64,000 nucleotides of DNA from Gluconacetobacter diazotrophicus PA1 5 (lineage in GTDB: Bacteria; Pseudomonadota; Alphaproteobacteria; Acetobacterales; Acetobacteraceae). The notes below the pieces were generated by a model, which saw only the letters and a list, made by a program, of their open reading frames with translations, did no database searches and was not told where the DNA came from. Below, in pieces: positions 1 to 9,799 of the stretch. Where the stretch lies: positions 3,252,001-3,316,000 of the forward strand of contig NC_011365.1 of the NCBI RefSeq assembly GCF_000021325.1, given 5' to 3'. A program made the position numbers and the translations under genes. How positions within the stretch are numbered: the first letter of the stretch is position 1; each line of letters begins with the position of its first letter.

Positions 1-28
1 CGGCGTGGTTGCTTCGATCACGGCCTGA
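1..28 (+). CDS. tuf: Elongation factor Tu, C-terminal end (partial)
   Basis: Only the last eight codons are present, reading GVVASITA and ending in TGA at 26-28. This matches the usual EF-Tu C-terminus, where a GVV-containing beta strand closes domain 3. EF-Tu delivers aminoacyl-tRNA to the ribosome. tuf directly before rpsJ is the standard alphaproteobacterial order, which supports the call. With so few residues the identification rests mainly on context. Confidence 0.7.
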
Positions 29-50
29 TCGGGTTCTTACCCAAGAAACT

Positions 51-86
51 GGAGCCCCCGGCCGGAGCGATCTGGCCGGGGTCTCC
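51..86 (+). promoter_or_regulatory. GC-rich hairpin in the tuf-rpsJ spacer
   Basis: CCCCGGCC and GGCCGGGG pair around a roughly 10-base loop, and the stem extends to GGAG/CTCC with a bulge. Only TTT follows, so it is a weak intrinsic terminator at best. It could partly separate tuf from the ribosomal operon or act as an S10 leader structure. A second short hairpin (GGTTC/GAACC, 99-112) lies closer to rpsJ. Function is inferred. Confidence 0.4.
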
Positions 87-135
87 TTTGGCGGCTCGGG
101 TTCCCCCGAACCAGTAAAGTTGGACTGAACAGAAG

Positions 136-444
136 ATGGACAACCAGAACATCCGCATTCGCCTGAAGGCGTACGATCATCGGGTGCTCGACAACAGCAC
201 CAAAGAGATCGTCAACACGGCGAAGCGTACGGGTGCGCGGGTTCGGGGTCCTATCCCGCTGCCGACGCATATCGAAAAATTCACCGTCAACCGCTCTCCC
301 CATGTGGACAAGAAAAGCCGCGAGCAGTTCGAAATTCGGACCCATCGCCGGCTGCTCGACATTGTCGAGCCGACCCCGCAGACCGTGGACGCTCTCATGA
401 AGCTCGACCTCGCCGCCGGCGTGGATGTCGAGATCAAACTTTAA
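136..444 (+). CDS. rpsJ: 30S ribosomal protein S10
   Basis: The 102-residue product has the usual S10 length and the conserved [10 protein letters not shown] start, the GPIPLPT loop and RTHRRLLDI segment. S10 sits in the head of the small subunit and, as NusE, also takes part in transcription antitermination with NusB. It is the first gene of the S10 operon here, after tuf. The next start (rplC) lies 11 bases after its stop. Nothing unusual is seen. Confidence 0.98.
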   Translation: MDNQNIRIRLKAYDHRVLDNSTKEIVNTAKRTGARVRGPIPLPTHIEKFTVNRSPHVDKKSREQFEIRTHRRLLDIVEPTPQTVDALMKLDLAAGVDVEIKL

Positions 445-454
445 GGTCCAGACG

Positions 455-1138
455 ATGCGCACCGGATTGATCGCAAAGAAGCTGGGCATGACCCGGCTGT
501 TCAAGGAAGACGGCACCCACGTGCCCGTCACCGTCCTGCATGTCGATAACCTGCAGGTGGTGGATGTCCGTACCCAGGACCGCGACGGCTATACCGCCGT
601 GCAGTTGGGCTTCGGCAACGCCAAGGTGAAGAATGTCTCCAAACCGAATCGCGGCCATTTTGCTCGCGTGAAGGTCGAACCCAAGAAGAAGCTGGCCGAG
701 TTCCGCGTGGCGGACGATGCCGTGCTGGAAGCAGGCGCGACCCTGTCTGCCGCCCATTTCGTGGTCGGGCAGAAGGTCGACGTGACCTCCACCAGCAAGG
801 GCAAGGGCTTTGCCGGCGCCATGAAGCGCTGGAACTTCGCGGGTCTCGAAGCCTCGCACGGCGTGTCCATCAGCCATCGTTCGCATGGCTCGACGGGTAA
901 CCGCCAGGATCCGGGCAAGACCTTCAAGAACAAGAAAATGGCCGGCCATCTGGGCTCCGAACGCGTGACCACCCTCAATCTCGAGGTGGCGGCGGTGGAT
1001 GCCGAGAAGAATCTGCTCATGGTCCGCGGCTCCGTGCCCGGCGGCAAGAACGAGCTGGTTCTGGTTCGTGATGCGATCAAGAAGGCCCGTCATGCCGAGG
1101 CGCCGTATCCGGCGGCCCTGGTTGCGGCTGCGGGCTGA
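455..1138 (+). CDS. rplC: 50S ribosomal protein L3
   Basis: The 227-residue protein begins [14 protein letters not shown], the conserved L3 start. An upstream in-frame start overlapping rpsJ would add ten unconserved residues, so ATG 455 is chosen. The long central arm ([19 protein letters not shown] region) reaches toward the peptidyl transferase centre. L3 is an early 23S rRNA-binding assembly protein. It lies between rpsJ and rplD in the standard order. Confidence 0.97.
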   Translation: MRTGLIAKKLGMTRLFKEDGTHVPVTVLHVDNLQVVDVRTQDRDGYTAVQLGFGNAKVKNVSKPNRGHFARVKVEPKKKLAEFRVADDAVLEAGATLSAAHFVVGQKVDVTSTSKGKGFAGAMKRWNFAGLEASHGVSISHRSHGSTGNRQDPGKTFKNKKMAGHLGSERVTTLNLEVAAVDAEKNLLMVRGSVPGGKNELVLVRDAIKKARHAEAPYPAALVAAAG

Positions 1139-1150
1139 GGATAGAGGGCA

Positions 1151-1765
1151 ATGGATTACGAAATCAAAACCCTCGACAACGGAAGCGCCGGCACGGCCGT
1201 CCTTCCGGACGAGATTTTCGGGGTGACGCCGCGGGCGGACATCATGGCGCGTGTCGTGCACTGGCAGCTGGCCAAGCGCCGCGCGGGCACGCACAAGGTC
1301 AAGGGGATGGGCGAAGTCTCCGGCACGACCAAGAAGCCGTACCGCCAGAAGGGCACCGGCAGCGCCCGCCAGGGTTCGCTGCGTGCGCCGCAGTACCGCA
1401 CCGGTGGCGCCGTGCATGGCCCGGTCGTGCGCGACCATGGCTATGACCTGCCCAAGAAGGTGCGTCGCCTGGGCCTGATTTCCGCGCTGTCGCAGAAGGC
1501 GGCGGAAGGCAAGCTGGTGGTGCTGGACGCCGCGACCGCTTCGGGCCGCACGTCCGAGCTGGCGGCGAAGGTGAAGGCGCTGGGCTGGAAGTCCGCCCTG
1601 ATCGTGGATGCCACGGTCGAGGAGAATTTCGGCCGCGCCGCGCGCAACCTGCCGAAGATCGATGCGCTGCCGACGATCGGCGCGAACGTCTATGACATCC
1701 TGAACCACGACGTGCTGGCGATCACCCGCGCCGGCGTCGAAGGCCTGAAGGAGCGCCTGGCATGA
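1151..1765 (+). CDS. rplD: 50S ribosomal protein L4
   Basis: The 204-residue protein carries the L4 signature, including the basic loop [17 protein letters not shown] that lines the exit tunnel. L4 binds domain I of 23S rRNA. In enterobacteria it also represses its own operon; no matching leader can be demonstrated here. Its stop overlaps the rplW start by four bases (ATGA), implying translational coupling. Confidence 0.97.
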   Translation: MDYEIKTLDNGSAGTAVLPDEIFGVTPRADIMARVVHWQLAKRRAGTHKVKGMGEVSGTTKKPYRQKGTGSARQGSLRAPQYRTGGAVHGPVVRDHGYDLPKKVRRLGLISALSQKAAEGKLVVLDAATASGRTSELAAKVKALGWKSALIVDATVEENFGRAARNLPKIDALPTIGANVYDILNHDVLAITRAGVEGLKERLA

Positions 1766-2097
1766 CCAACGTGCTCGCAATCCGCAAGAAGGCGGAGCGC
1801 ATGTCGCGCGAGGCGATGTATGACATCGTCCGCGCCCCCCTGATCACCGAGAAGGCGACCGCGCTTTCCGAGAAGAATCAGGTGGCGTTCAAGGTCGCGA
1901 TCGACGCGACCAAGCCGGAGATCAAGGTCGCGGTGGAAACGCTGTTCGGCGTGAAGGTCCTGGGCGTGAACACGCTTGTCCAGAAGGGCAAGACGAAGCG
2001 CTTCAAGGGTCGCCCCGGCCAGCGTTCGGATGTGAAAAAGGCGTTTGTACAGCTTGCCGAGGGTCAGTCCATCGACCTGACCGCGAAGCTGGTCTGA
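1762..2097 (+). CDS. rplW: 50S ribosomal protein L23
   Basis: L23 borders the tunnel exit and docks trigger factor and SRP. The core ([14 protein letters not shown] through the [16 protein letters not shown] loop) is clear. The 111-residue reading starts at ATG 1762 and overlaps rplD by ATGA. A later in-frame ATG at 1801 would give the more usual length of about 98 residues, so the first 13 residues may be an extension or untranslated. Confidence 0.95.
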   Translation: MTNVLAIRKKAERMSREAMYDIVRAPLITEKATALSEKNQVAFKVAIDATKPEIKVAVETLFGVKVLGVNTLVQKGKTKRFKGRPGQRSDVKKAFVQLAEGQSIDLTAKLV

Positions 2098-2114
2098 CGC
2101 GGGGTAGCAAGACA

Positions 2115-2945
2115 ATGGCACTGAAGCACTTTAATCCGGTCACCCCCAGCCTGCGCGGAACGGTCCTGATCGACCGCAAGGAGCTCTGGAAGGGTAAGCC
2201 CGTCAAGGGGCTGACCGAAGGCAAGAACAAGTCGGGCGGCCGCAACAACCATGGGCGCACCACGTCGCGCTTCATCGGTGGCGGTCACAAGCAGTCCTAT
2301 CGCTACGTCGATTTCAAGCGGCGGAAGTTCGATGTGGTCGGCACGGTCGAGCGTCTGGAATATGACCCGAACCGCACCGCCTTCATCGCGCTGGTGAAGT
2401 ACGAGGACGGCGAGCTGGCCTACATCCTGGCGCCGCAGCGCCTGAAGGCCGGCGACCAGGTCGTGGCCGGTGCGCGCGTCGACATCAAGCCGGGCAATGC
2501 GATGCCGCTGTCGGCCATTCCGGTCGGCACGATCGTGCACAACATCGAGCTGAAGCAGGGTGCTGGCGGCAAGATGGCCCGGTCCGCCGGGACCTATGCC
2601 CAGCTGGTCGGCAAGGATTCCGGCTATGCGCAGATCAAGCTGCAGTCCGGCGAACTGCGCGTCGTCCGTGGCGAATGCATGGCGACCATCGGCGCGGTGT
2701 CCAACCCGGACAACATGAACCAGCACATGGGCAAGGCGGGTCGCAGCCGCTGGCTGGGTCGTCGCCCGCACAACCGCGGCGTCGTGATGAACCCGGTCGA
2801 CCATCCGCATGGTGGTGGTGAAGGCCGCACCTCGGGCGGCCGTCATCCGGTCACGCCGTGGGGCAAGCCGACGAAGGGTTACAAGACCAGGGTCAACAAG
2901 CGTACGGACAGTCTGATTATCCGTCGCCGGAAGACCGGCAAGTAA
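2115..2945 (+). CDS. rplB: 50S ribosomal protein L2
   Basis: The 276-residue product has normal length and the C-terminal signature [13 protein letters not shown], which includes the histidine near the peptidyl transferase centre. The N-terminal half carries the OB-like RNA-binding fold and the C-terminal half the SH3-like fold. It bridges 23S rRNA and subunit association. It follows rplW and precedes rpsS as expected. Confidence 0.98.
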   Translation: MALKHFNPVTPSLRGTVLIDRKELWKGKPVKGLTEGKNKSGGRNNHGRTTSRFIGGGHKQSYRYVDFKRRKFDVVGTVERLEYDPNRTAFIALVKYEDGELAYILAPQRLKAGDQVVAGARVDIKPGNAMPLSAIPVGTIVHNIELKQGAGGKMARSAGTYAQLVGKDSGYAQIKLQSGELRVVRGECMATIGAVSNPDNMNQHMGKAGRSRWLGRRPHNRGVVMNPVDHPHGGGEGRTSGGRHPVTPWGKPTKGYKTRVNKRTDSLIIRRRKTGK

Positions 2946-2957
2946 GGGGCAAAGAAG

Positions 2958-3236
2958 ATGGCACGTTCCGTCTGGAAGGGCCCGTTCGTGGACGGGTATC
3001 TACTGAACAAAGCCGATGCGTCGCGCGCGTCGGGCCGTAGCGAGGTGATCAAGATCTGGTCGCGTCGTTCGACAATCCTGCCGCAGTTCGTCGGTCTGAC
3101 GTTCGGCGTCTATAACGGGCACAAGTTCCTGCCCGTTCAGGTGTCGGAAAACATGGTGGGTCATAAGTTCGGCGAGTTCTCGCCGACGCGGACCTTCACC
3201 GGTCATTCCTCGGACAAGAAGGCGAAGCGGGGCTGA
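2958..3236 (+). CDS. rpsS: 30S ribosomal protein S19
   Basis: At 92 residues it has the canonical start [16 protein letters not shown] and the conserved [13 protein letters not shown] segment. S19 forms a complex with S13 in the head of the small subunit, near the A-site tRNA. The preceding GGGGCAAAGAAG provides a modest ribosome-binding site. rplV starts one base after its stop. Confidence 0.98.
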
Positions 3237-3237
3237 T

Positions 3238-3642
3238 ATGAGCAAGCCTAAGCATCCCCGCACGCTTGCGGAGACCGAGGCGCAGGCCCTGACGCGGAAT
3301 ATCCGCGTCAGCCCGCGCAAGCTGAACCTGGTCGCCGGCCTGATCCGCAACAAGCCCGCGTCGCAGGCGGTGGCGATCCTGACGTTCTCGAAGCGCCGGA
3401 TTGCTCAGGACGTCAGGAAGACGCTGGAGAGCGCGATCGCCAACGCCGAGAACAACCATCAGCTCGACGTCGACCAGCTGGTCGTCGTCCGGGCCGAGGT
3501 CGGCAAGTCGATCGTCATGCGCCGCTTCCACGCGCGTGGCCGTGGCCGTTCGTCGCGCATCGAGAAGTTCTTCAGCCATCTGAAGATCGTCGTGGCCGAG
3601 CGTGCGGCAGAGGCTGAGACAACCGAGCAGAAGGCGGCCTGA
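3238..3642 (+). CDS. rplV: 50S ribosomal protein L22
   Basis: The 134-residue protein shows the L22 core: [18 protein letters not shown], the [12 protein letters not shown] segment, and the long beta-hairpin ending [16 protein letters not shown]. The hairpin lines the nascent-chain tunnel together with L4. The N-terminus and the Ala/Glu-rich C-terminal tail are slightly longer than in enterobacteria, common in alphaproteobacteria. Two bases separate it from rpsC. Confidence 0.97.
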   Translation: MSKPKHPRTLAETEAQALTRNIRVSPRKLNLVAGLIRNKPASQAVAILTFSKRRIAQDVRKTLESAIANAENNHQLDVDQLVVVRAEVGKSIVMRRFHARGRGRSSRIEKFFSHLKIVVAERAAEAETTEQKAA

Positions 3643-3644
3643 TC

Positions 3645-4322
3645 ATGGGACATAAAGTCAATCCGATCGGGCTGCGGCTCGGCATCAACCGCACCTGGGA
3701 CAGCCGCTGGTATGCCGGCGCCGACTATTCGCGCCTGCTGCACGACGACCTGAAGCTGCGTGCGCACCTGCGCCGCAAGCTGTCGGGTGCCGGCGTGTCC
3801 CGCGTGGTGATCGAACGTCCGGCGAAGAAGCCCCGCGTGACGATCTACGCCGCCCGCCCGGGTGTCGTGATCGGCAAGAAGGGCCAGGACATCGACGTCC
3901 TGCGCAAGGATCTGACCCGCATGGCGAAGACCGACGTTGCGCTGAACATCGTCGAGATCCGCAAGCCCGAGATCGACGCGACCCTGGTTGCCGAAAACAT
4001 CGCCCAGCAGCTGGAGCGCCGCGTGGCTTTCCGCCGTGCGATGAAGCGCGCCGTGCAGTCCGCGATGCGTCTGGGCGCCCAGGGCATCCGGATCAATTGC
4101 GGCGGCCGTCTGGGCGGCGCCGAGATCGCGCGCGTCGAATGGTATCGCGAGGGTCGGGTGCCGCTGCACACGCTGCGTGCGGACATCGATTACGGCGTGG
4201 CCACGGCGAAGACCACCTATGGCACCTGCGGTGTGAAGGTCTGGATCTTCAAGGGCGAGATCCTTGCCCACGACCCGCTGGCGCAGGATCGTCGCGCCGC
4301 CGAGCAGGCCCCGCAGCGCTAA
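3645..4322 (+). CDS. rpsC: 30S ribosomal protein S3
   Basis: The 225-residue product begins [14 protein letters not shown], has the type II KH domain with [12 protein letters not shown] (roughly residues 69-80) and the C-terminal [23 protein letters not shown] signature region. S3 lines the mRNA entry channel. Length and order are normal. A 57-base spacer with a GAGGA element leads to rplP. Confidence 0.98.
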   Translation: MGHKVNPIGLRLGINRTWDSRWYAGADYSRLLHDDLKLRAHLRRKLSGAGVSRVVIERPAKKPRVTIYAARPGVVIGKKGQDIDVLRKDLTRMAKTDVALNIVEIRKPEIDATLVAENIAQQLERRVAFRRAMKRAVQSAMRLGAQGIRINCGGRLGGAEIARVEWYREGRVPLHTLRADIDYGVATAKTTYGTCGVKVWIFKGEILAHDPLAQDRRAAEQAPQR

Positions 4323-4379
4323 GCTGGCGGGGACTTAGGACCGAGAAGGGCGCCAGGCGGCGCGTGAGGATTTAGAACA

Positions 4380-4796
4380 ATGCTTTCTCCCAAGCGGACA
4401 AAGTACCGCAAGGCCCACAAGGGCCGCATTCATGGGCTGGCAAAAGGCGGAACGACACTGAATTTCGGTGCGTTCGGCCTGAAGGCCCTGGAGCCGGAGC
4501 GGGTGACCGCCCGGCAGATCGAGGCCTCTCGCCGGGCCATTACCCGCGCGATGAAACGTGCCGGTCGCGTCTGGATTCGGATCTTTCCCGATCTTCCGGT
4601 CTCGACAAAGCCCGCCGAAGTGCGTATGGGCTCCGGCAAGGGGTCGCCGGAATACTGGGTAGCCCGTGTCAAGCCGGGTCGTATCCTGTTCGAGATCGAA
4701 GGTGTTCCGCCGGAGCTGGCGCGTCAGGCGCTGGCCCTTGGTGCTGCGAAGCTGCCGATCAAGACCAAGTTCGTGACCCGCATCGGAGAGGCGTGA
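4380..4796 (+). CDS. rplP: 50S ribosomal protein L16
   Basis: The 138-residue protein begins [16 protein letters not shown] and contains the [17 protein letters not shown] motif of L16. L16 binds near the A-site tRNA elbow and is a late assembly protein. ATG 4380 is preceded by GAGGA at suitable spacing. The stop lies one base before the rpmC start. Confidence 0.97.
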   Translation: MLSPKRTKYRKAHKGRIHGLAKGGTTLNFGAFGLKALEPERVTARQIEASRRAITRAMKRAGRVWIRIFPDLPVSTKPAEVRMGSGKGSPEYWVARVKPGRILFEIEGVPPELARQALALGAAKLPIKTKFVTRIGEA

Positions 4797-4797
4797 G

Positions 4798-5037
4798 ATG
4801 GCAAAGGCAACAAAGCCGGCCGATCTGCGTGCCAAGACCGCTGAAGAACTGGAGGCGCTTCTCATCGACCTGAAGCGCGAGCAGTTCAACCTGCGGTTCC
4901 AGCGCGCGACCGGCCAGAATGAGGGACAGGCGCGTGTTCGCACGGTGCGTCGCGAGATCGCCCGCGTGAAGACGATAGCGTCCCAGGCGCTGAAGAAGAA
5001 TGCCGCCGGCGCGGGTGCGCCGGCCGCGAAGTCCTGA
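4798..5037 (+). CDS. rpmC: 50S ribosomal protein L29
   Basis: This small helical protein (79 residues) has the typical L29 pattern: [28 protein letters not shown], here quoted in part by its core [18 protein letters not shown], then a second helix with [13 protein letters not shown]. The Ala/Gly/Pro-rich tail makes it a little longer than the usual 63-70 residues. L29 sits by the tunnel exit next to L23. Confidence 0.95.
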   Translation: MAKATKPADLRAKTAEELEALLIDLKREQFNLRFQRATGQNEGQARVRTVRREIARVKTIASQALKKNAAGAGAPAAKS

Positions 5038-5050
5038 AGGGAGACGGGCG

Positions 5051-5329
5051 ATGCCGAGGCGCGTCCTGACCGGACGGGTGACCAGCGACAAGATGGACAA
5101 GACGGTCACCGTCCTTGTCGATCGTCGGGTCATCCATCCGCTGTATAAGAAGTTCATCCGGCGCTCCAAGAAGTATGCGGCGCATGATGAACTGAACGAG
5201 TGCAAGATTGGGGACATGGTGCGCATTGAAGAATGCAAGCCGATCTCCAAGCGCAAGACCTGGACCGTGGTCGTACGGAATGGTGCCCCGCTGGGCGCCG
5301 CCGACGTCGCGTCCGGCGCGCAGGCGTAA
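5051..5329 (+). CDS. rpsQ: 30S ribosomal protein S17
   Basis: The 92-residue product starting [18 protein letters not shown] is a standard S17 with an OB fold that binds 16S rRNA early in assembly. The open frame extends upstream into rpmC (to 5000) but that part is not conserved, and AGGGAGACGGGCG gives a ribosome-binding site for ATG 5051. The alanine-rich C-terminal extension is minor. Confidence 0.96.
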   Translation: MPRRVLTGRVTSDKMDKTVTVLVDRRVIHPLYKKFIRRSKKYAAHDELNECKIGDMVRIEECKPISKRKTWTVVVRNGAPLGAADVASGAQA

Positions 5330-5343
5330 GAAGGGCATAGGCT

Positions 5344-5712
5344 ATGATCCATCCCGAGACCAACCTGGACGTCGCCGATAATTCGGGTGCGCGTCAGGTG
5401 CAGTGCATCAAGGTGCTGGGCGGTTCCAAGCGGAAGACCGCCTCGGTCGGCGACGTGATCGTCGTGTCCGTCAAGGAAGCGATCCCCCGCGGCAAGGTCA
5501 AGAAGGGCGACGTTCACCAGGCGGTGATCGTGCGTACCTCCTACCCGGTGCGCCGCGCCGATGGCAGCGCCATCCGCTTCGACCGGAACGCCGCCGTCCT
5601 GATCAACAAGCAGCAGGAACCGATCGGCACCCGTATCTTTGGCCCGGTCGTCCGTGAACTGCGCGCGCGCAAGTTCATGAAGATCATTTCGCTGGCACCG
5701 GAGGTGCTGTGA
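5344..5712 (+). CDS. rplN: 50S ribosomal protein L14
   Basis: At exactly 122 residues it matches the near-invariant L14 length. It begins [18 protein letters not shown] and has the conserved [16 protein letters not shown] and [11 protein letters not shown] stretches. L14 lies at the subunit interface with L19. Its TGA stop overlaps the rplX ATG by one base. Confidence 0.98.
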   Translation: MIHPETNLDVADNSGARQVQCIKVLGGSKRKTASVGDVIVVSVKEAIPRGKVKKGDVHQAVIVRTSYPVRRADGSAIRFDRNAAVLINKQQEPIGTRIFGPVVRELRARKFMKIISLAPEVL

Positions 5713-6032
5713 TGGCTGCGCGTATCAAGAAGGGCGACCAGGTCGTCGTGATCACGGGTTCGTCGAAGGGCAGCCGTGGTGAAGTGCTGTCGGTTCGGCC
5801 CGATGACAACAAGGCGGTTGTCCGTGGCGTCGCGATGGCCAAGCGCCATACGCGTCCGAACCGCATGGGTGAGCAGGGCGGCATCATCGAGAAGGAGATG
5901 CCGATCCACCTGTCGAACCTGAAGCTGGTCGATCCCAAGAGCGGCAAGCCGACGCGCGTCGGTTTCCGTATCCTGGAAGATGGCCGCAAGGTCCGCGTCG
6001 CCAAGGCGACCGGCGAAGTCGTCGAAGGCTGA
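5712..6032 (+). CDS. rplX: 50S ribosomal protein L24
   Basis: L24 initiates 50S assembly and sits near the tunnel exit. The KOW motif ([19 protein letters not shown]) is at the N-terminus. The 106-residue reading starts at ATG 5712, inside the rplN stop codon (TGATG). A GTG three bases upstream would add one residue. Length is typical. Confidence 0.97.
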   Translation: MAARIKKGDQVVVITGSSKGSRGEVLSVRPDDNKAVVRGVAMAKRHTRPNRMGEQGGIIEKEMPIHLSNLKLVDPKSGKPTRVGFRILEDGRKVRVAKATGEVVEG

Positions 6033-6042
6033 GGAGGCGGGG

Positions 6043-6612
6043 ATGTCTGAAGTGCAAGAGACCCGCTCGGTGCCGCGTCTGCAGAAGCGTTTTCAGGACG
6101 AGCTGCGCGCGAAGCTGCGCGAGGAGTTCGGTTACAAGAACGTGATGCAGGTTCCGCATCTCGAGAAGATCGTCATCAACATGGGCGTGGGTGAAGCCGC
6201 GGGCGACCAGAAGAAGCTGGATGCCGCCCTTGGCGAAATGACGCTGATCTCGGGCCAGAAGCCGGTCAAGACGGTTGCGAAGAAGGCGATCGCCGGCTTC
6301 AAGATCCGTGCCGGCCTGCCGATCGGCTGCAAGGTGACGCTGCGTCGCGCCCGGATGTACGAATTCCTGGACCGTCTGGTGACCATCGCGCTGCCGCGCG
6401 TCCGCGATTTCCGCGGCCTGCCCGGCAACAAGGGCTTCGACGGTCGTGGCAACTTCGCCATGGGCCTGAAGGAGCAGATCATCTTCCCGGAAATCGAGTA
6501 CGACAAGGTCGACGATATCCGTGGGATGGACATCATCTTCGTCACCAGCGCGAAGACGGATGCGGAAGCGAAGGCTCTTCTGAAGGCGTTTGATCTGCCC
6601 TTCGCCGCCTGA
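6043..6612 (+). CDS. rplE: 50S ribosomal protein L5
   Basis: The 189-residue product contains the L5 signatures [18 protein letters not shown] and [18 protein letters not shown]5 binds 5S rRNA in the central protuberance. The frame is open upstream into rplX, but GAGGAGGCGGGG just before ATG 6043 is an excellent ribosome-binding site. The N-terminal extension of about ten residues is usual for alphaproteobacteria. Confidence 0.97.
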   Translation: MSEVQETRSVPRLQKRFQDELRAKLREEFGYKNVMQVPHLEKIVINMGVGEAAGDQKKLDAALGEMTLISGQKPVKTVAKKAIAGFKIRAGLPIGCKVTLRRARMYEFLDRLVTIALPRVRDFRGLPGNKGFDGRGNFAMGLKEQIIFPEIEYDKVDDIRGMDIIFVTSAKTDAEAKALLKAFDLPFAA

Positions 6613-6716
6613 TTGCGGCGATTGGGGCTTCCGCCCAGAGGTCAGAAGACCTATTAGACACGTTGTTTGGAAAACCGTCGGGATGGCCCGACAGGTTCCG
6701 GAGGGTAGAACAAGGC

Positions 6717-7022
6717 ATGGCCAAGATCTCCGCCGTTAACCGGAATGCCAAGCGTGCGCGCATGGCAGGCCGGGACAAGGCTAAGCGGATTGCGCTCAAG
6801 AACATCATCATGGACCGGACGCTTCCGGTCGAGGATCGGTTCGAGGCATCCATGAAACTCGCAGAGCTTCCCCGCAATGGATCGCGCGTTCGCGTGCGCC
6901 TGCGGTGCAAGCTGACCGGGCGCGCCCGCGCCAACTACAGGAAGTTCGAACTTTGCCGCGTGGCTCTGCGCGACCTGGCCTCCAGCGGTCAGATCCCGGG
7001 CATGGTCAAGTCGAGCTGGTAA
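6717..7022 (+). CDS. rpsN: 30S ribosomal protein S14
   Basis: The 101-residue protein is the long, zinc-independent S14: it begins [15 protein letters not shown] and lacks the two CxxC pairs of the short form. It has the conserved [20 protein letters not shown] region and ends in SSW. S14 packs into the 30S head. A 104-base spacer after rplE, larger than most in this cluster, ends in GGAGGGTAGAACAAGGC before ATG 6717. Confidence 0.97.
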   Translation: MAKISAVNRNAKRARMAGRDKAKRIALKNIIMDRTLPVEDRFEASMKLAELPRNGSRVRVRLRCKLTGRARANYRKFELCRVALRDLASSGQIPGMVKSSW

Positions 7023-7034
7023 GGGCGGGAAACG

Positions 7035-7433
7035 ATGTCACTTTCTGATCCGTTGGGTGATATGCTCACCCGGATCCGCAACGCGCAGCGTGCGCGTCAT
7101 GCGGCCTGTGTCGCGCCGGCGTCGAAGCTGCGCGCGAATGTGCTCGAGGCCCTGCGCCGCGAAGGCTATATCCGCGGCTATGCGCAGGAAGACCTGCGCA
7201 AGGGCGTGGCCCAGCTTCGTATCGAGCTGAAATATCTGGATGGCGAGCCGGTCATCAAGGAGATCCACCGGGTGTCGAAGCCCGGGCGCCGGGTCTACTC
7301 GAAGATCAAGGAACTGCCGCGGGTCTATGCCGGTCTCGGCGTGTCGATCCTGTCCACGCCCCGTGGCGTCCTGTCCGATGCGGAAGCCCGCGCTGCCAAT
7401 GTTGGCGGCGAGGTCCTCTGCCGCGTGTTCTGA
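7035..7433 (+). CDS. rpsH: 30S ribosomal protein S8
   Basis: The 132-residue product begins [17 protein letters not shown] and ends with the S8 signature [22 protein letters not shown] in outline ([13 protein letters not shown] then GGEVLCRVF). S8 binds the 16S central domain and, in enterobacteria, represses the spc operon at an mRNA mimic site. AAGGGCGGGAAACG precedes the ATG. Confidence 0.98.
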   Translation: MSLSDPLGDMLTRIRNAQRARHAACVAPASKLRANVLEALRREGYIRGYAQEDLRKGVAQLRIELKYLDGEPVIKEIHRVSKPGRRVYSKIKELPRVYAGLGVSILSTPRGVLSDAEARAANVGGEVLCRVF

Positions 7434-7443
7434 GGAGGGATAC

Positions 7444-7977
7444 ATGTCGCGTGTAGGCAAATATCCCGTCGAGGTTCCGTCGGGCGTTCAGGTGTCCATC
7501 GTCGATGGCATCTTCGTGGCCAAGGGCAAGCTGGGCGAGCTGAAGCTGCCGCTGTCGCAGCACATCGAAGCCGAGATCGCCGACAACAAGGTCTCGGTCC
7601 GTCCGGTCGGCACCGCCGCCCCGGCGCGGATGATGTGGGGCACGACGCGGGCCCTGGTGGCCAGCATGGTCAAGGGTGTGTCCGAGGGCTTCTCCAAGAC
7701 CCTCGAAGTGACCGGCACCGGCTATCGTGCCGCGGTCCAGGGCAGCAACCTTGTCATGAACCTCGGTTATTCGCATGACATCGTCTATGCGATCCCCGCG
7801 GGCATCAAGATCACGACGCCGCGCCCGACCGCCATCGTGGTCGAGGGCGTGGACAAGCAGCGGGTCGGTCAGGTCGCTCTGGACATCCGCAGCTTCCGCA
7901 AGCCCGAGCCCTACAAGGGCAAGGGCGTCCGTTACGACACGGAGACCATCCGTCGCAAGGAAGGCAAGAAGAAGTAA
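7444..7977 (+). CDS. rplF: 50S ribosomal protein L6
   Basis: The 177-residue protein begins [17 protein letters not shown] and ends with the conserved [12 protein letters not shown] and RKEGKKK. Two related alpha/beta domains contact 23S rRNA near the sarcin-ricin loop. ATG 7444 follows GAGGAGGGATAC, a strong ribosome-binding site. The frame is open upstream across rpsH but unconserved there. The TAA stop overlaps the rplR ATG by one base. Confidence 0.97.
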   Translation: MSRVGKYPVEVPSGVQVSIVDGIFVAKGKLGELKLPLSQHIEAEIADNKVSVRPVGTAAPARMMWGTTRALVASMVKGVSEGFSKTLEVTGTGYRAAVQGSNLVMNLGYSHDIVYAIPAGIKITTPRPTAIVVEGVDKQRVGQVALDIRSFRKPEPYKGKGVRYDTETIRRKEGKKK

Positions 7978-8339
7978 TGAGCACGCAGCAGGATCTGCGG
8001 GAGCGTCGGCGTCAGCGTCTGCGCTTCCAGCTTCGCCGCAAGGGCGGCGGGCGTCCGCGCCTGTCCGTGTTCCGGTCAGGCAAGAACATCTATGCCCAGG
8101 TGATCGACGATGTCGCCGGGCGTACGCTTGCCGCCGCTTCGAGCCTGGACAAGGCGCTGCGCGAGCAGTTGAAGACCGGCGCGGATTCCGACGCGGCTGT
8201 CGCGGTCGGCAAGCTGGTTGCCGAGCGCGCGGTGGCGGCGGGTGTGTCGCTGGTCGTCTTCGACCGCGGTTCGTATATGTATCATGGGCGTATCAAGGCC
8301 CTGGCGGAGGCTGCCCGCGAGGGCGGTCTCGCCTTCTAA
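7977..8339 (+). CDS. rplR: 50S ribosomal protein L18
   Basis: The 120-residue product shows L18 features: [25 protein letters not shown] in outline (core [20 protein letters not shown]) and the ending [21 protein letters not shown]18 binds 5S rRNA with L5 and L25. The start overlaps the rplF stop (TAATG). Confidence 0.97.
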   Translation: MSTQQDLRERRRQRLRFQLRRKGGGRPRLSVFRSGKNIYAQVIDDVAGRTLAAASSLDKALREQLKTGADSDAAVAVGKLVAERAVAAGVSLVVFDRGSYMYHGRIKALAEAAREGGLAF

Positions 8340-8354
8340 GGAAAGGGGCACGCA

Positions 8355-8933
8355 ATGGCACGTGAACCGAGAGAAGGCGGCCGGGGTGGCCGCGATCGTG
8401 AGCGCGAAGGCGACGATCTCGTCGACAAGCTGGTCACGATCAACCGTGTTGCGAAGGTCGTGAAGGGCGGCCGTCGCTTTGCTTTCGCCGCGCTGGTCGT
8501 GGTGGGGGACCAGAAGGGTCGCGTCGGCTACGGCGCCGGCAAGGCCCGCGAGGTGCCCGAGGCAATCCGCAAGGCGACCGACCGCGCCAAGCGCGCGATG
8601 ATCCGCGTCCCGATGAAGGAGGGCCGTACCCTCCATCACGACGTCGCCGGTCATTTCGGCGCCGGCAAGGTGGTGCTGCGTTCGGCCGATGCCGGCACGG
8701 GCATCATCGCGGGCGGCCCGATGCGCGCGGTGTTCGAGAGCCTGGGCATCAATGACGTGGTCGCGAAGTCACTGGGGACCCGCAACCCGCATAACATGGT
8801 CAAGGCGACCTTCGCCGCGCTGGAGCGTTGCGCCAGCCCGCGCACGGTGGCCAACCGCCGTGGCAAGAAGGTGTCGGACATCCTGGGCCGCCGCGACGTG
8901 GCCGGAACCGGGGAGGCCGCCGCCGATGTCTGA
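8355..8933 (+). CDS. rpsE: 30S ribosomal protein S5
   Basis: The 192-residue protein has the S5 double-stranded RNA-binding half ([16 protein letters not shown]) and the C-terminal half with [13 protein letters not shown] and [14 protein letters not shown]5 lies at the mRNA entry with S3 and S4 and affects accuracy. The N-terminus carries an Arg/Gly-rich extension typical of alphaproteobacteria. Its 3' end overlaps rpmD by eight bases. Confidence 0.97.
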   Translation: MAREPREGGRGGRDREREGDDLVDKLVTINRVAKVVKGGRRFAFAALVVVGDQKGRVGYGAGKAREVPEAIRKATDRAKRAMIRVPMKEGRTLHHDVAGHFGAGKVVLRSADAGTGIIAGGPMRAVFESLGINDVVAKSLGTRNPHNMVKATFAALERCASPRTVANRRGKKVSDILGRRDVAGTGEAAADV

Positions 8934-9111
8934 GGCCAAGACGATCCGGGTCACCCAGGTGGCCTCGGGCAACGGTCGCAAGCCGGGTCAGCAGGCGACG
9001 CTGGTCGGGCTGGGCCTGAACAAGATCGGCCGCACCCGGGAACTGGAGGATACTCCTTCGGTTCGCGGCATGATCACCAAGGTGTCCCACCTCGTGAAGG
9101 TGGAGGGTTGA
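8926..9111 (+). CDS. rpmD: 50S ribosomal protein L30
   Basis: The small 61-residue protein has the L30 core [16 protein letters not shown], then [20 protein letters not shown] and [14 protein letters not shown]. It starts at ATG 8926 inside the rpsE 3' end, so the two are likely translationally coupled. L30 sits on the 50S solvent side near the 5S region. Size is normal. Confidence 0.96.
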   Translation: MSEAKTIRVTQVASGNGRKPGQQATLVGLGLNKIGRTRELEDTPSVRGMITKVSHLVKVEG

Positions 9112-9112
9112 A

Positions 9113-9601
9113 ATGAACCTGAACGAACTGCGCGATAACGCGGGCTCCCGCTATCGCAAGAAGCGTCTGGGTCGCGGCATCGGGTCCGGCAAGGGCAAGA
9201 CGTCGGGCAAGGGCGTGAAGGGCCAGAAGGCGCGTGAGGGCGTGTCCCTCAACGGCTTCGAGGGTGGTCAGCTTCCGCTGTATCGCCGTCTGCCGAAGCG
9301 CGGCTTCAAGAACATCTTCCGCAAGGAATATGCTCCGGTGAACCTGGGCGCGCTGGACAAGGCCATCGCGGACGGCAAGATCGATGCCGGCACCGTGGTG
9401 ACCGAGGACGTGCTGCGCACGGCCGGCCTGGTCGGGTCGGGCAAGTTCGCGGGCGTCCGCCTGCTGGCGAAGGGCGAGCTGGCCCGCGCGGTGACCATCG
9501 AGGTCTCCGGCGCGTCCGCGACCGCCGTTGCCGCGGTCGAGAAGGCCGGCGGCAGCGTCCGGACCAAGGCGGCGCGCGACGAGGCCCAGGCTCCGGCCTG
9601 A
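9113..9601 (+). CDS. rplO: 50S ribosomal protein L15
   Basis: The 162-residue product has the glycine/lysine-rich N-terminal arm ([20 protein letters not shown]) and the conserved [17 protein letters not shown]15 reaches into the 23S core late in assembly. The C-terminal globular half has the [16 protein letters not shown] segment. It is the last ribosomal gene before secY, with a 198-base spacer. Confidence 0.97.
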   Translation: MNLNELRDNAGSRYRKKRLGRGIGSGKGKTSGKGVKGQKAREGVSLNGFEGGQLPLYRRLPKRGFKNIFRKEYAPVNLGALDKAIADGKIDAGTVVTEDVLRTAGLVGSGKFAGVRLLAKGELARAVTIEVSGASATAVAAVEKAGGSVRTKAARDEAQAPA

Positions 9602-9628
9602 GGGCTGCGGCGGAACACGATTCGGGGT

Positions 9629-9649
9629 GGGGCGCCGGTCCGGCGCCCC
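9629..9649 (+). promoter_or_regulatory. Perfect GC hairpin between rplO and secY
   Basis: GGGGCGCCGG and CCGGCGCCCC are exact complements around a single T, so a very stable stem forms a few tens of bases after rplO. No uridine run follows. It may be an attenuator, a processing or mRNA-stabilising element setting the rplO/secY ratio, or a Rho-dependent pause. The rest of the 198-base spacer holds a short CAGCG/CGCTG stem (9751-9779) and no gene. Confidence 0.5.
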
Positions 9650-9799
9650 CCTTCCGATCGGGATATTGCCGCCCCTTGGGTGTCCTCTCCGGCCTTGTCT
9701 CTTGCGCCGGACCGAGGCGACACCCTACACTCTTTGCTGATGTGTCATGACAGCGTCCCGTTTCGTGCGGTGGCGCTGTTGTTGTGAAAGGACGGGCGC

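Noticed and set aside
434-1780. A 448-codon frame antisense to rplC and rplD
   Set aside because: The sense genes are certain and the antisense product has the same His/Arg/Gly shadow composition. The same holds for long antisense frames over secY, rplB and the RND permeases.
9743-9752. Palindrome TGTCATGACA upstream of secY
   Set aside because: Ten-base palindromes are expected by chance in a window of this size, and no matching second site or regulator is present.
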